Below, in pieces: positions 1 to 6,968 of a stretch of DNA of 15,441 nt. The position numbers were made by a program, and so were the translations under genes. How positions within the stretch are numbered: position 1 is the stretch's first letter; each line of letters opens with the position of its first letter. The stretch lies in the NCBI GenBank assembly GCA_047612385.1, contig JBLGAR010000108.1, forward strand, positions 1 to 15,441. The letters are read 5' to 3'. The stretch comes from JBALVT01 sp047612385. GTDB lineage: Bacteria > Pseudomonadota > Gammaproteobacteria > Pseudomonadales > Halieaceae. The notes beneath the pieces were generated by a model. That model was given only the letters and a program-made list of their open reading frames with translations. It had not been told where the DNA came from and ran no database searches.

Positions 1-145
1 GAACATCCACCGGTGCAAAATTGAAGCCGGGGTATCGAGACTCAAACAAGCCACGCACAAACTTGCCCACTGCCTCTGGATCAGTAACATCTACGGTATT
101 GCTCACATCCATGTGACTCGCTCTTAAAACTGGAGTCGCGGTCAT
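1..145 (-). CDS. Partial gene, possible HD-domain phosphohydrolase N-terminus
   Basis: Only the first 48 codons are inside the window; the gene continues past the left edge. The ATG at 145 lies one base after the TAG stop of the cyclase-like gene, and its ribosome binding site (AAGGAA) is inside the last codons of that gene, so the two are almost certainly co-transcribed and translationally coupled. The visible peptide begins MTATPVLRAS and includes LFESRYPGF at about residues 34-42. It has no signal peptide or membrane segment, so it is probably cytoplasmic. The N-terminal style and the cyclase neighbour remind me of HD-type phosphohydrolases found beside cyclase-domain genes, but the HD motif itself would lie outside the window, so the assignment is a guess. 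An alternative start is the ATG at 112. Confidence 0.5.
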   Translation of the reverse strand, partial: MTATPVLRASHMDVSNTVDVTDPEAVGKFVRGLFESRYPGFNFAPVDV

Positions 146-146
146 A

Positions 147-1475
147 CTATTCCTTACTGTTTCCTTTTTTCTTGGATCGCCTCTTCAGCACTTGAGCCAA
201 ATCGTCGTACATTTTTTCTGGGCTGACGGCCTCTTTCACCTTCTTGGTAGCAAACTCCTGTGTCGCATCCACAACCTGGTTACCATCGAGTTGCTTGCTA
301 TCCAGACCCAGCGTTAAATCTTCACCTTCCAGGCCAATCTCAATCTGTAAGTTATAGGCATATCGGGACCGGCCGTGCTTATCAGTAATCTGCAGCCGCC
401 TGGGTACCGAATCCTCAGCACCGCTGTCTTCCTGGGTCAGCTGGCAACGCATTGTGCGAATAGACTTTCCGGATAGCTGAATACCCTCCAGAGCAGCGAG
501 CTCACGGTTCGAATTTCTCACGAACGCCGGTGTAGAAATCTTCATCGGCTGCCCGCTTACCGAACTATCGCGCAAGGGCATTTCGCAACTAAAATCGCCG
601 ATCAAAATTTGATCAGCCTTCGCATGATCAACCATTCGCGCAAGCTCTATGGTGACGTTGCCGACAATGTAGCTAAAGACAGTCGGGCTCACCCCTTCTG
701 CCTGGTATAATTCATAGTGACTGCCCATGTGGTAGGCCGTCCTGATGACCGGCACCGTATTCCCTTTGGACGCTGCGCGAGCGACGGTATTATCGGCAAT
801 CACCAATAGCAGGAAATAATATAAATCCTGATCTGCATAAGCGCTTAAATCCCGGTTCCAGACGTAATAACCATCACCGGTTGTGGTACGGGCAAAGTTG
901 ACCTCTACTCCCTGAGCCAGCAGCTTGCTGTAAGCCGAGTTTAGCGAATAGGACAGGCTGTTGAGCTGGCTGGCTTGCTCAAACGGGGTATACAAAGAAA
1001 ACTCAGTAATATCGAATAGCAACACCGCGCGATTATCGACATAACTCAAGCCATACCGCTTGATCAAATCTTCTACAGCCTGCTCGACATTGCTCTCCTC
1101 AGATAGTGCTTCACTGAGTTTAATGAAAGTAGGGGCCACTCCCAGTCGCTCGGCAATATCAAACAGCTCATCACGGGTCTTTCTGCGCTTTCCGGAAATC
1201 AGTTGGCGAATGAAGCCCTCGTTCTCTGAAACACTGTCCTCTCGGGCACCCTCAGCTGCGCAATAGTTGCCCAGAAAATAATGTGGTACAAAAATAACGA
1301 GTAAGCCACGTTTATCGGCGCTCCAGCACAGTACGATGCTCTGTCCCAATCGCCACTGCTTGCGGAGGGTCTGTTCCAAACTTTTTAGGTTGCCACGCTG
1401 TACAATGCTAATCGCCGCGGGCTCTGCGGGCCGGTCATTGGACGGCTGTGGCTCTGAAAATGTCGATTCGTTCAT
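147..1475 (-). CDS. Divergent class III adenylate/guanylate cyclase-like protein
   Basis: A 442-residue soluble protein with a cyclase homology domain at about residues 148-300. The two metal-binding aspartates of class III cyclases appear as D155 (in LLFDITEFS) and D201 (in TTTGDGYYVW), 46 residues apart, close to the usual spacing. ELARMVDHAKADQILIG (277-293) matches the family's AAR...PGQI(L/V)IS stretch and keeps the arginine (R280). By hand alignment the adenine-selecting lysine is replaced by threonine (T197) and the transition-state asparagine by isoleucine (I276), so substrate and even activity are uncertain. The N-terminal 145 residues have no membrane segment and no domain I recognise; the C-terminal ~140 residues are also unassigned, ending in a lysine-rich tail. 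The ATG at 1475 has only a weak ribosome binding site. It heads a two-gene unit with the partial gene at the left edge. Confidence 0.8.
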   Translation of the reverse strand: MNESTFSEPQPSNDRPAEPAAISIVQRGNLKSLEQTLRKQWRLGQSIVLCWSADKRGLLVIFVPHYFLGNYCAAEGAREDSVSENEGFIRQLISGKRRKTRDELFDIAERLGVAPTFIKLSEALSEESNVEQAVEDLIKRYGLSYVDNRAVLLFDITEFSLYTPFEQASQLNSLSYSLNSAYSKLLAQGVEVNFARTTTGDGYYVWNRDLSAYADQDLYYFLLLVIADNTVARAASKGNTVPVIRTAYHMGSHYELYQAEGVSPTVFSYIVGNVTIELARMVDHAKADQILIGDFSCEMPLRDSSVSGQPMKISTPAFVRNSNRELAALEGIQLSGKSIRTMRCQLTQEDSGAEDSVPRRLQITDKHGRSRYAYNLQIEIGLEGEDLTLGLDSKQLDGNQVVDATQEFATKKVKEAVSPEKMYDDLAQVLKRRSKKKGNSKE

Positions 1476-1510
1476 GCTATTACTCGTTTTTATGTGCTGT
1501 ACACGCTAGC

Positions 1511-1516
1511 ATTATA
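1511..1516 (-). promoter_or_regulatory. Putative -10 box for the cyclase-like gene
   Basis: On the minus strand this reads TATAAT, a perfect sigma-70 -10 hexamer, and would start transcription about 30 bases before the ATG at 1475. No convincing -35 hexamer is seen at 16-18 bases. It lies in the 130-base divergent region shared with the lipoprotein gene at 1606. Confidence 0.35.
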
Positions 1517-1605
1517 GAGCGCACAGGCAAGATGAGCCACGCCGAATGACTCCGCGGCTTATATCCACGGTTTCCAAGTAATTTAATCTGTAGAGTGGTC
1601 CGTCC

Positions 1606-2106
1606 ATGCCCCACATTTTTCGCTCCTTTTTGACCTTCCCGATAGTGCTGTTTCTAGCCGCCTGTGGCAGCTACGATTTCACCATTAACGAAAAGCTGGT
1701 TTATACACCCAAACCGCTATTTTCGGACTACACAGCCACTGATACCGCACTTCAGAGCTGTCTTGAGCAAGCGGTCGCCGAAGCCAAAGCCACCCGCGCC
1801 GCTGATCTGGAGATACTTAACTGCGCTCACGCAGGCATCACTGATCTGGAAGGGCTGGAGGTATTTTCCGGCATATCCAGATTAAAACTCTCTTCCAATG
1901 CGCTTACCAGCATTGCCCCACTCGCGGCACTAAGCAATCTCGAGGTCTTACATCTGGATAACAATCAGATAGTAGACCTGAGGCCGCTGCTGGAACTGCA
2001 AGTTCTGCGTGAGCTAAATTTGTCTGACAATTCGGACCTGCTGTGCTCATCAGCAGCAGGCCTGATCGCCATAGAGACCGTAACTCTCCCCAAGCATTGC
2101 CTATAA
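1606..2106 (+). CDS. Leucine-rich-repeat lipoprotein
   Basis: A 166-residue predicted lipoprotein. The N-terminus has a basic start, a hydrophobic stretch (residues 8-18) and a clear lipobox LAAC with the acylated cysteine at C20, so it should be anchored in the outer or inner membrane facing the periplasm. Residues 68 to about 140 contain about four 22-residue leucine-rich repeats of the form LxxLxLxxNxLxxIxPLxxL, clearest at 90-111 (SRLKLSSNALTSIAPL) and 112-133 (LEVLHLDNNQIVDLRPL). These usually make a protein-binding surface; no catalytic domain is present and the partner is unknown. Cysteines at 52, 73, 147 and 165 could form disulfides. A GAG-containing ribosome binding site precedes the ATG. 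The acyltransferase gene follows on the same strand, 50 bases downstream. Confidence 0.85.
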   Translation: MPHIFRSFLTFPIVLFLAACGSYDFTINEKLVYTPKPLFSDYTATDTALQSCLEQAVAEAKATRAADLEILNCAHAGITDLEGLEVFSGISRLKLSSNALTSIAPLAALSNLEVLHLDNNQIVDLRPLLELQVLRELNLSDNSDLLCSSAAGLIAIETVTLPKHCL

Positions 2107-2107
2107 T
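2102..2107 (+). promoter_or_regulatory. Putative -10 box for the acyltransferase gene
   Basis: TATAAT overlaps the stop codon of the lipoprotein gene and would start transcription about 43 bases before the ATG at 2157. No good -35 hexamer is visible at the right distance, so it is a weak prediction; the gene may instead be read through from the lipoprotein gene. Confidence 0.3.
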
Positions 2108-2156
2108 AGGTTTATACAACTGACCTTTACATTAAACAGTGAGACTTAAGCCCGCC

Positions 2157-3038
2157 ATGATTTTCTATCGCGCAATAGCTTGGCTACCTTTCCCAGTGAT
2201 CTACTTTCTTGCCTGGATTGGCTATCTGTTGCTGTACTATGTGACAGGCTACCGCAAAAAAGTAGTCTTCCAGAACCTCAGTAATGCTTTTCCCGACAAA
2301 AGCGCGAAAGAGATCACAGTTTTGGCAAAAAAATTCTATCACCAACTCTCTCAGGTTGCTTTTGAGATACTAAAGTCTCGCCGTATGAAGCCTGAAGATT
2401 TCCTGGAGCGGTGCAGGATCGTCAATCCGGAACTGGTCAAGAAACTCAGTAAGGATTTTACTGAATCCGTTATTGTCCTGTCGATTCACCAGGGCAACTG
2501 GGAGTGGATGCTACACGGGGCTTCTATGGGGCTGGATGCACCTGTTGACGCTGTTTTCAAACCATTACATAACAAAACGGCCGATCAACTCATATATGAA
2601 ATTCGTACCCAATTCGGTGCACGTCCATTTCCTATTGCCGAGTCCGCCAAGAACATTATGCGTCGACGAAAAGAATTCCGGCTACTTGTCATGGTCGCAG
2701 ACCAAGCGCCGATCCGCAGTGAGCGCAGCCACTGGACGCAGTTTATGAACCAGCAGGCCGCCTTTTATCAGGGTGCGGAAACCATCGCAAAAATGACACA
2801 GTTTCCCGTTGTGTTCGCACAGTGCCATCGCCGCAAAGCAGGTGGCTACTATGAAATTGAGTTTCATGAGCTGGCGAAACCTCCACACGACAAGCAATCA
2901 CACGAGATTACAGAACGCTTTGTGCAATTGACCGAGCAAGCGATAAGAGACGAACCCGAGAGTTGGTTGTGGAGCAATCGGCGATGGAAGAGAGATCGGG
3001 GTGCCGAGGCAGCTATCGCTGAAAGTGAAGACTCGTAA
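2157..3038 (+). CDS. LpxL/HtrB-family lipid acyltransferase
   Basis: Predicted inner-membrane acyltransferase of the lysophospholipid/lipid A acyltransferase family (lauroyl/myristoyl transferases), 293 residues, the family's usual size. A membrane-anchoring hydrophobic segment spans about residues 5-30. RKKVVFQNLSNAFPDKS is typical of the family's N-terminal region. The catalytic HX4E motif is HQGNWE (H111, E116 from this start), followed by the conserved DQAP and the FYQGAETIAK block and a C-terminal WLWSNRRWK. The specific acceptor cannot be told: lipid A is the textbook case, but the family also acylates ornithine lipids and other glycolipids, and no other lpx gene is nearby. A GTG at 2139 is in frame, but the ATG at 2157 fits the family's start better; neither has a strong ribosome binding site. 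It converges on the MBL-fold gene with a 5-base gap. Confidence 0.88.
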   Translation: MIFYRAIAWLPFPVIYFLAWIGYLLLYYVTGYRKKVVFQNLSNAFPDKSAKEITVLAKKFYHQLSQVAFEILKSRRMKPEDFLERCRIVNPELVKKLSKDFTESVIVLSIHQGNWEWMLHGASMGLDAPVDAVFKPLHNKTADQLIYEIRTQFGARPFPIAESAKNIMRRRKEFRLLVMVADQAPIRSERSHWTQFMNQQAAFYQGAETIAKMTQFPVVFAQCHRRKAGGYYEIEFHELAKPPHDKQSHEITERFVQLTEQAIRDEPESWLWSNRRWKRDRGAEAAIAESEDS

Positions 3039-3043
3039 TTGGT

Positions 3044-3802
3044 TCAGCCAAGTACCAACCAATCGAAGCCAGTGTCCTGCTGAGCCCACGTGACGATATC
3101 CAAGGTCGGAAGAACTGAACAAAGCGCCAGCTCGGCCATTTCACGGCTATTATTTTTTTCACTGATGTGGGCGATGACCAGCTGATTCAAGCTTTCGTAG
3201 CCAATTTTCTCCAGCAGGGCCGCGGCCTGGTGATTATTCAAATGCCCCCAGTCACCCCCGACTCTGCGTTTGAGTTGGTAGGGATAGGAGCCGTTTTGCA
3301 GTAATTCCTGATCGTGATTGAATTCCAGTAACAGAGCATCACAGCCCGAATAGGACGACACCACATGAGGCGTGATACTGCCCAAGTCCGTGAGAATACC
3401 CAGGGACAGCTCGTTGTGTGACAGTCGGTATTGGCAGGGCTCTCTGGCATCGTGCGGCACAGCAACAGGTTGAATCACGATATCTTTAATGGTGAAACTT
3501 TCGTCACAGGTAAAATGCCGAAACTCAAAAGCATTATCACATCGACCGCTGCCAGCGGTTCCGTGAGTTAGAAAAACGGGGATTTGAAATTTTCTGGAAA
3601 GTGCTGCTACCCCAGAGCTGTGGTCGCTGTGTTCATGGGTAACTAATATCGCATCGAGCTGAGAAGGGTCAATACCCAAGCGAGCCAGGCGCTTTACGGT
3701 CTCTCTGAGTGAGAAACCACAGTCAATCATTACCAGCGTATCACCCGCCTCTACCAGGGTTGAATTGCCTTTGCTGCCACTTCCGAGAGAGGCATACCTC
3801 AT
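3044..3802 (-). CDS. WalJ/YycJ-type MBL-fold metallohydrolase
   Basis: A 252-residue cytoplasmic metallo-beta-lactamase-fold protein. The HxHxDH signature is THEHSDH (H56, H58, D60, H61). Further probable metal ligands are H117 (VPHDA), D139 (LTDLG) and H212 (IAHIS). The GHLNN motif at 186-190 and HISEKNN at 212-218 are hallmarks of the YycJ/WalJ group, whose Gram-positive members are linked to DNA processing or cell-wall signalling; in gammaproteobacteria the role is unclear. It starts MRYASLGSGSKGN, matching the family. No ribosome binding site is obvious before the ATG, and the gene lies 25 bases behind bamC, so coupled expression with dapA-bamC is likely. In Pseudomonas a similar gene sits between bamC and purC; here purC does not follow. 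Confidence 0.88.
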   Translation of the reverse strand: MRYASLGSGSKGNSTLVEAGDTLVMIDCGFSLRETVKRLARLGIDPSQLDAILVTHEHSDHSSGVAALSRKFQIPVFLTHGTAGSGRCDNAFEFRHFTCDESFTIKDIVIQPVAVPHDAREPCQYRLSHNELSLGILTDLGSITPHVVSSYSGCDALLLEFNHDQELLQNGSYPYQLKRRVGGDWGHLNNHQAAALLEKIGYESLNQLVIAHISEKNNSREMAELALCSVLPTLDIVTWAQQDTGFDWLVLG

Positions 3803-3827
3803 AGAGCGCGCGAGCTTCGCAAGCGCA

Positions 3828-4889
3828 CTAGTTTATATTGCCCTTTATCAAGGCCAATAGGGCCTGTTCCTGGCGACGATCGAATGGGCCATCTGACTCA
3901 TCACTGGCCTGGCGCTCAATAGTAATCGAGACAGTTTCGTCATTTTCGGCAACGGCTTTGACAAGAAAGCTCTGACCTGCGGAGGGGTGCCCCTCTTCAT
4001 CAAAGAGCCAATCGAACCAGCCATCTTCATCTTCAGCTTCAGGGCCTATAAAATTGACGTAGTAATGACCCTCGCTGCGATCCCGATCTGTTATCTCAAA
4101 GGTAGAAAGCTCTAACGCTCTCGCCAATGAAGCCCAGGCTCGACTATAAGGCAAACCAACGCGAATAAATGCGCCGCCGTCACTGGATTCCTGCAGCGAA
4201 ATTTTCCCACTGGCGCTAATAGCTTGCTCGGCGATCATGGATACCGGCGCTGAGTCAGCGCTGTTAGCAATGTATTGCGCAACCCCCTGCAACATATCTG
4301 CTTCCAATTGCGTATTATCGGATTGTGCAGGCCAGCTATTGATATCTCCGGCTTGGTTCATTTGTAAAACGTGCAACTCACTATTGCCGCGCTGCACACC
4401 CTGTTCAATTCGAAACTGAAAGCGGGCGTCCATATCGGCATCGTCGAGGTCGACCCATCCGGTTTCTATTAGGCCCGAGCGCGCATCCACTCTCGCTATT
4501 TGAACCCCAGCCGCGGTAACAAAACCACGAACCTGTGGCCAAAGCTGCCCGGGAGCCATACTCACCAGCGCCCAACGCTTATCTCCGAGCTTCTGAATTC
4601 GAACGATTTCATCACTTCCCCCAGCCACCAAAGGCGTGGGCCTGGGCACTTCAAACTCACCGGGTAAAACGAGACTTTCGTTGACGGGCGGAACCACATA
4701 GCTATCCAGCAAGGCTTCATCTGGAGTACCGTCGGGAAGTTTCAACCTGGGTTGTTCAGGAGACAATTTGTAATCTTCGGACTTATCACGAAAATACCCT
4801 TTGTCGCCAAACAAATAACTGCAAGCCGTGCTCATTGAGAGCACAGTGGCTACGAGCAAGATACGAACCAAACTATTACCCATGGACAT
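3828..4889 (-). CDS. bamC: Outer membrane assembly lipoprotein BamC (NlpB)
   Basis: BamC is an accessory lipoprotein of the BAM complex that inserts beta-barrel proteins into the outer membrane, and it binds BamD through its unstructured N-terminus. Here the signal peptide runs to a lipobox-like STAC with C23 from this start (serine at -3 is slightly unusual). Next comes the low-complexity, proline-rich stretch (about 24-85), then two helix-grip-like domains, the first containing ALVSMAPGQLWPQV. Total length is 353, close to the family's usual ~345. Identity rests on this architecture plus its position directly behind dapA, a conserved gammaproteobacterial arrangement. The ATG at 4889 overlaps the dapA stop by one base (TGATG) with GGGAG four bases upstream; the in-frame ATG at 4883 is an equally possible start with better spacing. 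Confidence 0.85.
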   Translation of the reverse strand: MSMGNSLVRILLVATVLSMSTACSYLFGDKGYFRDKSEDYKLSPEQPRLKLPDGTPDEALLDSYVVPPVNESLVLPGEFEVPRPTPLVAGGSDEIVRIQKLGDKRWALVSMAPGQLWPQVRGFVTAAGVQIARVDARSGLIETGWVDLDDADMDARFQFRIEQGVQRGNSELHVLQMNQAGDINSWPAQSDNTQLEADMLQGVAQYIANSADSAPVSMIAEQAISASGKISLQESSDGGAFIRVGLPYSRAWASLARALELSTFEITDRDRSEGHYYVNFIGPEAEDEDGWFDWLFDEEGHPSAGQSFLVKAVAENDETVSITIERQASDESDGPFDRRQEQALLALIKGNIN

Positions 4890-5770
4890 CAAACTCCCGC
4901 CGCCTCCATCGCTGCCAACACCGTTGAGTGATACGCCTGCGCCAGAGGCGTGAGGGGCAACCGAATGCCATCACCGATAAGATTTCGTTGTGAAAGCGCC
5001 CACTTAACAGGGATTGGGTTTGCCTCCAAAAATAGTGCTGCATTGAGCCCACTAAGCTGACTGTTAATCTTCTTAGCCGCCTGTGCATCTCCCGCCAAAG
5101 CGTACTTGCACATCTGCGCCATTTGAGCCGGTGCGACATTGGCTGTGACTGAAATATTGCCGTGCCCTCCCGCCAACATTAACGCCATAGCCGTTGGGTC
5201 ATCCCCAGAGTAAATAGCTATTTCGGGAGCGCACCGCTGAATCAACTCGCGACCGCGGGCTAGATCACCAGTAGCATCCTTGATGCCCACGATGTTATTC
5301 AATTCGAGCAAACGAACCGTCGTGTCATTGTGCATATCCACCGCGGTGCGCCCGGGAACGTTGTACAGTATCTGAGGAACATCCACCGCCTCGGAGACGG
5401 CTTTAAAGTGCTCATAAAGCCCCAACTGAGTCGGGCGATTGTAATATGGGGTAACCAGGAGGCAAGCGTCGACACCGGCGTCAGTGGCTGCCTGGGTCAA
5501 CTTGATAGCCTCCCAGGTAGAATTCGCCCCAGTGCCGGCGACGATAGGAATGCGTCCGGCAATATACGAAACACAATGTTTAATGACCTCGCAGTGCTCG
5601 GGAACACTTAAGGTGGCGCTCTCACCGGTAGTGCCCACAGCCCCTATGGCGGAGGTACCTGCCTCCAAGTGAATATCGAGCAGCCGTTCAAGGGCAACCC
5701 AATCCACACTATCGTCGCTGTTCATGGGCGTGACAAGGGCGACAATACTGCCGGTAATCGTTGTGTACAC
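4889..5770 (-). CDS. dapA: 4-hydroxy-tetrahydrodipicolinate synthase
   Basis: DapA condenses pyruvate with aspartate semialdehyde, the first committed step of lysine and diaminopimelate synthesis, in the cytoplasm. The 293-residue protein is full length and every active-site residue is present, offset by +3 from the E. coli numbering: T47-T48 in GTTGES, the relay tyrosine Y110, Y136 and R141 in LYNVPGRT, and the Schiff-base lysine K164 in GIKDATGD. The start is a GTG at 5770 with GGAGAG nine bases upstream. It is the first gene of the dapA-bamC-MBL unit. The gene normally found divergent to dapA in Pseudomonas (gcvR) is absent; a gene-poor region lies there instead. Confidence 0.97.
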   Translation of the reverse strand: MYTTITGSIVALVTPMNSDDSVDWVALERLLDIHLEAGTSAIGAVGTTGESATLSVPEHCEVIKHCVSYIAGRIPIVAGTGANSTWEAIKLTQAATDAGVDACLLVTPYYNRPTQLGLYEHFKAVSEAVDVPQILYNVPGRTAVDMHNDTTVRLLELNNIVGIKDATGDLARGRELIQRCAPEIAIYSGDDPTAMALMLAGGHGNISVTANVAPAQMAQMCKYALAGDAQAAKKINSQLSGLNAALFLEANPIPVKWALSQRNLIGDGIRLPLTPLAQAYHSTVLAAMEAAGV

Positions 5771-6219
5771 TTGTTCAGCCTCTCCAGCTGCTAGTGGGTA
5801 CCCTTATGTACCTACTTTCTGCGCAGCATTGTACAGGGCAGATTCTGGTAACGCACTGGTTCTGGTTGAGAAATCACCACGATGGCCGATCTGCGGGCCT
5901 GACCAGGACATTAACGGTCTCCCGGCCGTGCTTGATGTCCTGACCACTAACCTGGGCGTTGAACTCAACCGCCTGACAGTTAATCCAACCTGAGTTTTAT
6001 CCTAGTGGCCGTCATCAAGGCTTTTATAACCGAAAGAGACTCCACGGGTACCTAGGATATACTAGTCCTATGGAGTATGAAGATCGGTCAATAGGGGCTT
6101 AACCAACTGGTCCGTTTTATCCGAGCAAAACCACGCAGCGGTAACTGCGTCAGATGCCAAAGTGATATAGTTCGCCAGACTATTGAATTGACTTTTAGGC
6201 ATCATTTGGAGATCCGCAC
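5771..6219. other. Gene-poor region upstream of dapA
   Basis: This 449-base stretch holds no gene I can support. It contains the probable dapA promoter. The plus frame ending at 5993 gives a protein-like 40-odd residue tail (PAVLDVLTTNLGVELNRL) without a credible start, possibly a remnant. There are two small hairpins: CCTAGGA/TCCTA(T)GG at 6051-6073, and the perfect stem ACGCAG/CTGCGT at 6133-6150. Near its right end, TTTTAGGC (6193-6200) followed closely by a good ribosome binding site and ATG resembles the start of an integron cassette. No tRNA or repeat array was seen. Confidence 0.5.
5828..5833 (-). promoter_or_regulatory. Putative -10 box for the dapA operon
   Basis: The minus strand reads TACAAT, one base from the sigma-70 consensus, placing a start of transcription about 50 bases before the dapA GTG. 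The -35 region is poor, so confidence is low. Confidence 0.3.
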
Positions 6220-6744
6220 ATGAACTGGGAGTTGGTTGGTGCCGTAGCTGAAATTGCTGGAGCTGTCGGAGTGCTTATTACACTCGTCTACCTGGCGATC
6301 CAGATTAAGGATAATACTAAAAGTTTGCAGGCGGGAAGTCTGGAATCGGTCCTCGACGGGCCAAGGGATCGGTATTTTCTACCCATGGCAATGGAGTCAG
6401 ATCTTGCTGACATTTATGCTCGCGGCCTAAACTCTTTAGAGAATCTTGACGCTAAAGAAAAGCGGAGGTTCTTCTACCTAATTTACGAGCAGATTTTCCA
6501 GATGCAGCAAGTGATGCACCTACACGAGCGTGATCTCATTCCGAAGGTAGATTTTGATGCATGGATATATTATACGTCTTCACTTCTGCGAACCCCAGGA
6601 GGCGCCGAGATGTGGCCGCATTGTGAAAAAGTAGTCACGTCTACAATAGCTGATCTAATCAACAACCAACTGAGGGAGAACGCCTTAGATCCCTCATTCA
6701 TCGATATGATACCTCTATTTAGGGTTGACGAGCCTCAGCTATGA
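6220..6744 (+). CDS. Small membrane-anchored protein of unknown function
   Basis: A 174-residue protein. A single N-terminal hydrophobic segment (about residues 5-27, LVGAVAEIAGAVGVLITLVY) is followed by AIQIKDNTKSL and a largely helical, charged cytoplasmic or periplasmic part. This layout, beginning MNWELVGAVAEIAGAVGV, recalls a very common family of uncharacterised proteins in marine proteobacteria; I know of no assigned function. The ATG has a good ribosome binding site (TTTGGAG, eight bases upstream). It stands alone: 450 bases without a supported gene lie before it, and a large inverted repeat starts five bases after its stop. Together with the TTTTAGGC just ahead of it, this gives it the outline of a gene cassette. 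Confidence 0.8.
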   Translation: MNWELVGAVAEIAGAVGVLITLVYLAIQIKDNTKSLQAGSLESVLDGPRDRYFLPMAMESDLADIYARGLNSLENLDAKEKRRFFYLIYEQIFQMQQVMHLHERDLIPKVDFDAWIYYTSSLLRTPGGAEMWPHCEKVVTSTIADLINNQLRENALDPSFIDMIPLFRVDEPQL

Positions 6745-6748
6745 TACC

Positions 6749-6859
6749 AGCAAACAAGGCTTGCAACGGACGCCTTCGGCTGGACAGCATTGAGCAAAGC
6801 TTCGCCATAATGCTGCCCACTCACTAGGCGGTGCTGGGCGTCCGCTCCTGGCGCAAAGC
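6749..6859. repeat. Large imperfect inverted repeat, degenerate attC-like
   Basis: Two nested pairs of arms are seen: CGGACGCC (6767-6774) with GGCGTCCG (6837-6844), perfect over 8 bases; and TGGACAGCATT (6781-6791) with AATGCTGCCCA (6809-6819), one mismatch. They surround a 17-base loop. The outer ends, GCAAACAAGGC (6750-6760) and TGGCGCAAAGC (6849-6859), look like one- to three-base variants of the cassette-recombination ends GCTAACAAGGC and TGGCGTTAGGC as I remember them. The 111-base length and the position right behind a lone gene fit an attC site, but the canonical GTTRRRY core is missing, so if it is one it is probably inactive. It could also be an unrelated hairpin element. Confidence 0.4.
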
Positions 6860-6968
6860 GGCCTCCCAAATACCTGAAATTGATGTGAAATACCGGCTGC
6901 TTTGTGGTGCGGACATTCCGGGCGTATTTTTGATAACCGAAGGTAATAAACCTCATTTCGTACTGTAA
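6831..6968 (+). pseudogene. Protein-like fragment without a start
   Basis: An open frame runs into a TAA at 6966-6968. Its last 31 residues (KYRLLCGADIPGVFLITEG is typical) read like a folded protein's strand-turn-strand segment. The only upstream start is a GTG inside the inverted repeat, with no ribosome binding site. It may be the remnant of a longer gene cut by insertion of the repeat, or chance. No family was recognised. Confidence 0.2.

Noticed and set aside
5724..5993. Plus-strand open frame of 89 codons
   Set aside because: Its start lies antisense inside dapA and only the last ~45 residues look protein-like; no ribosome binding site. Mentioned only as a possible remnant.
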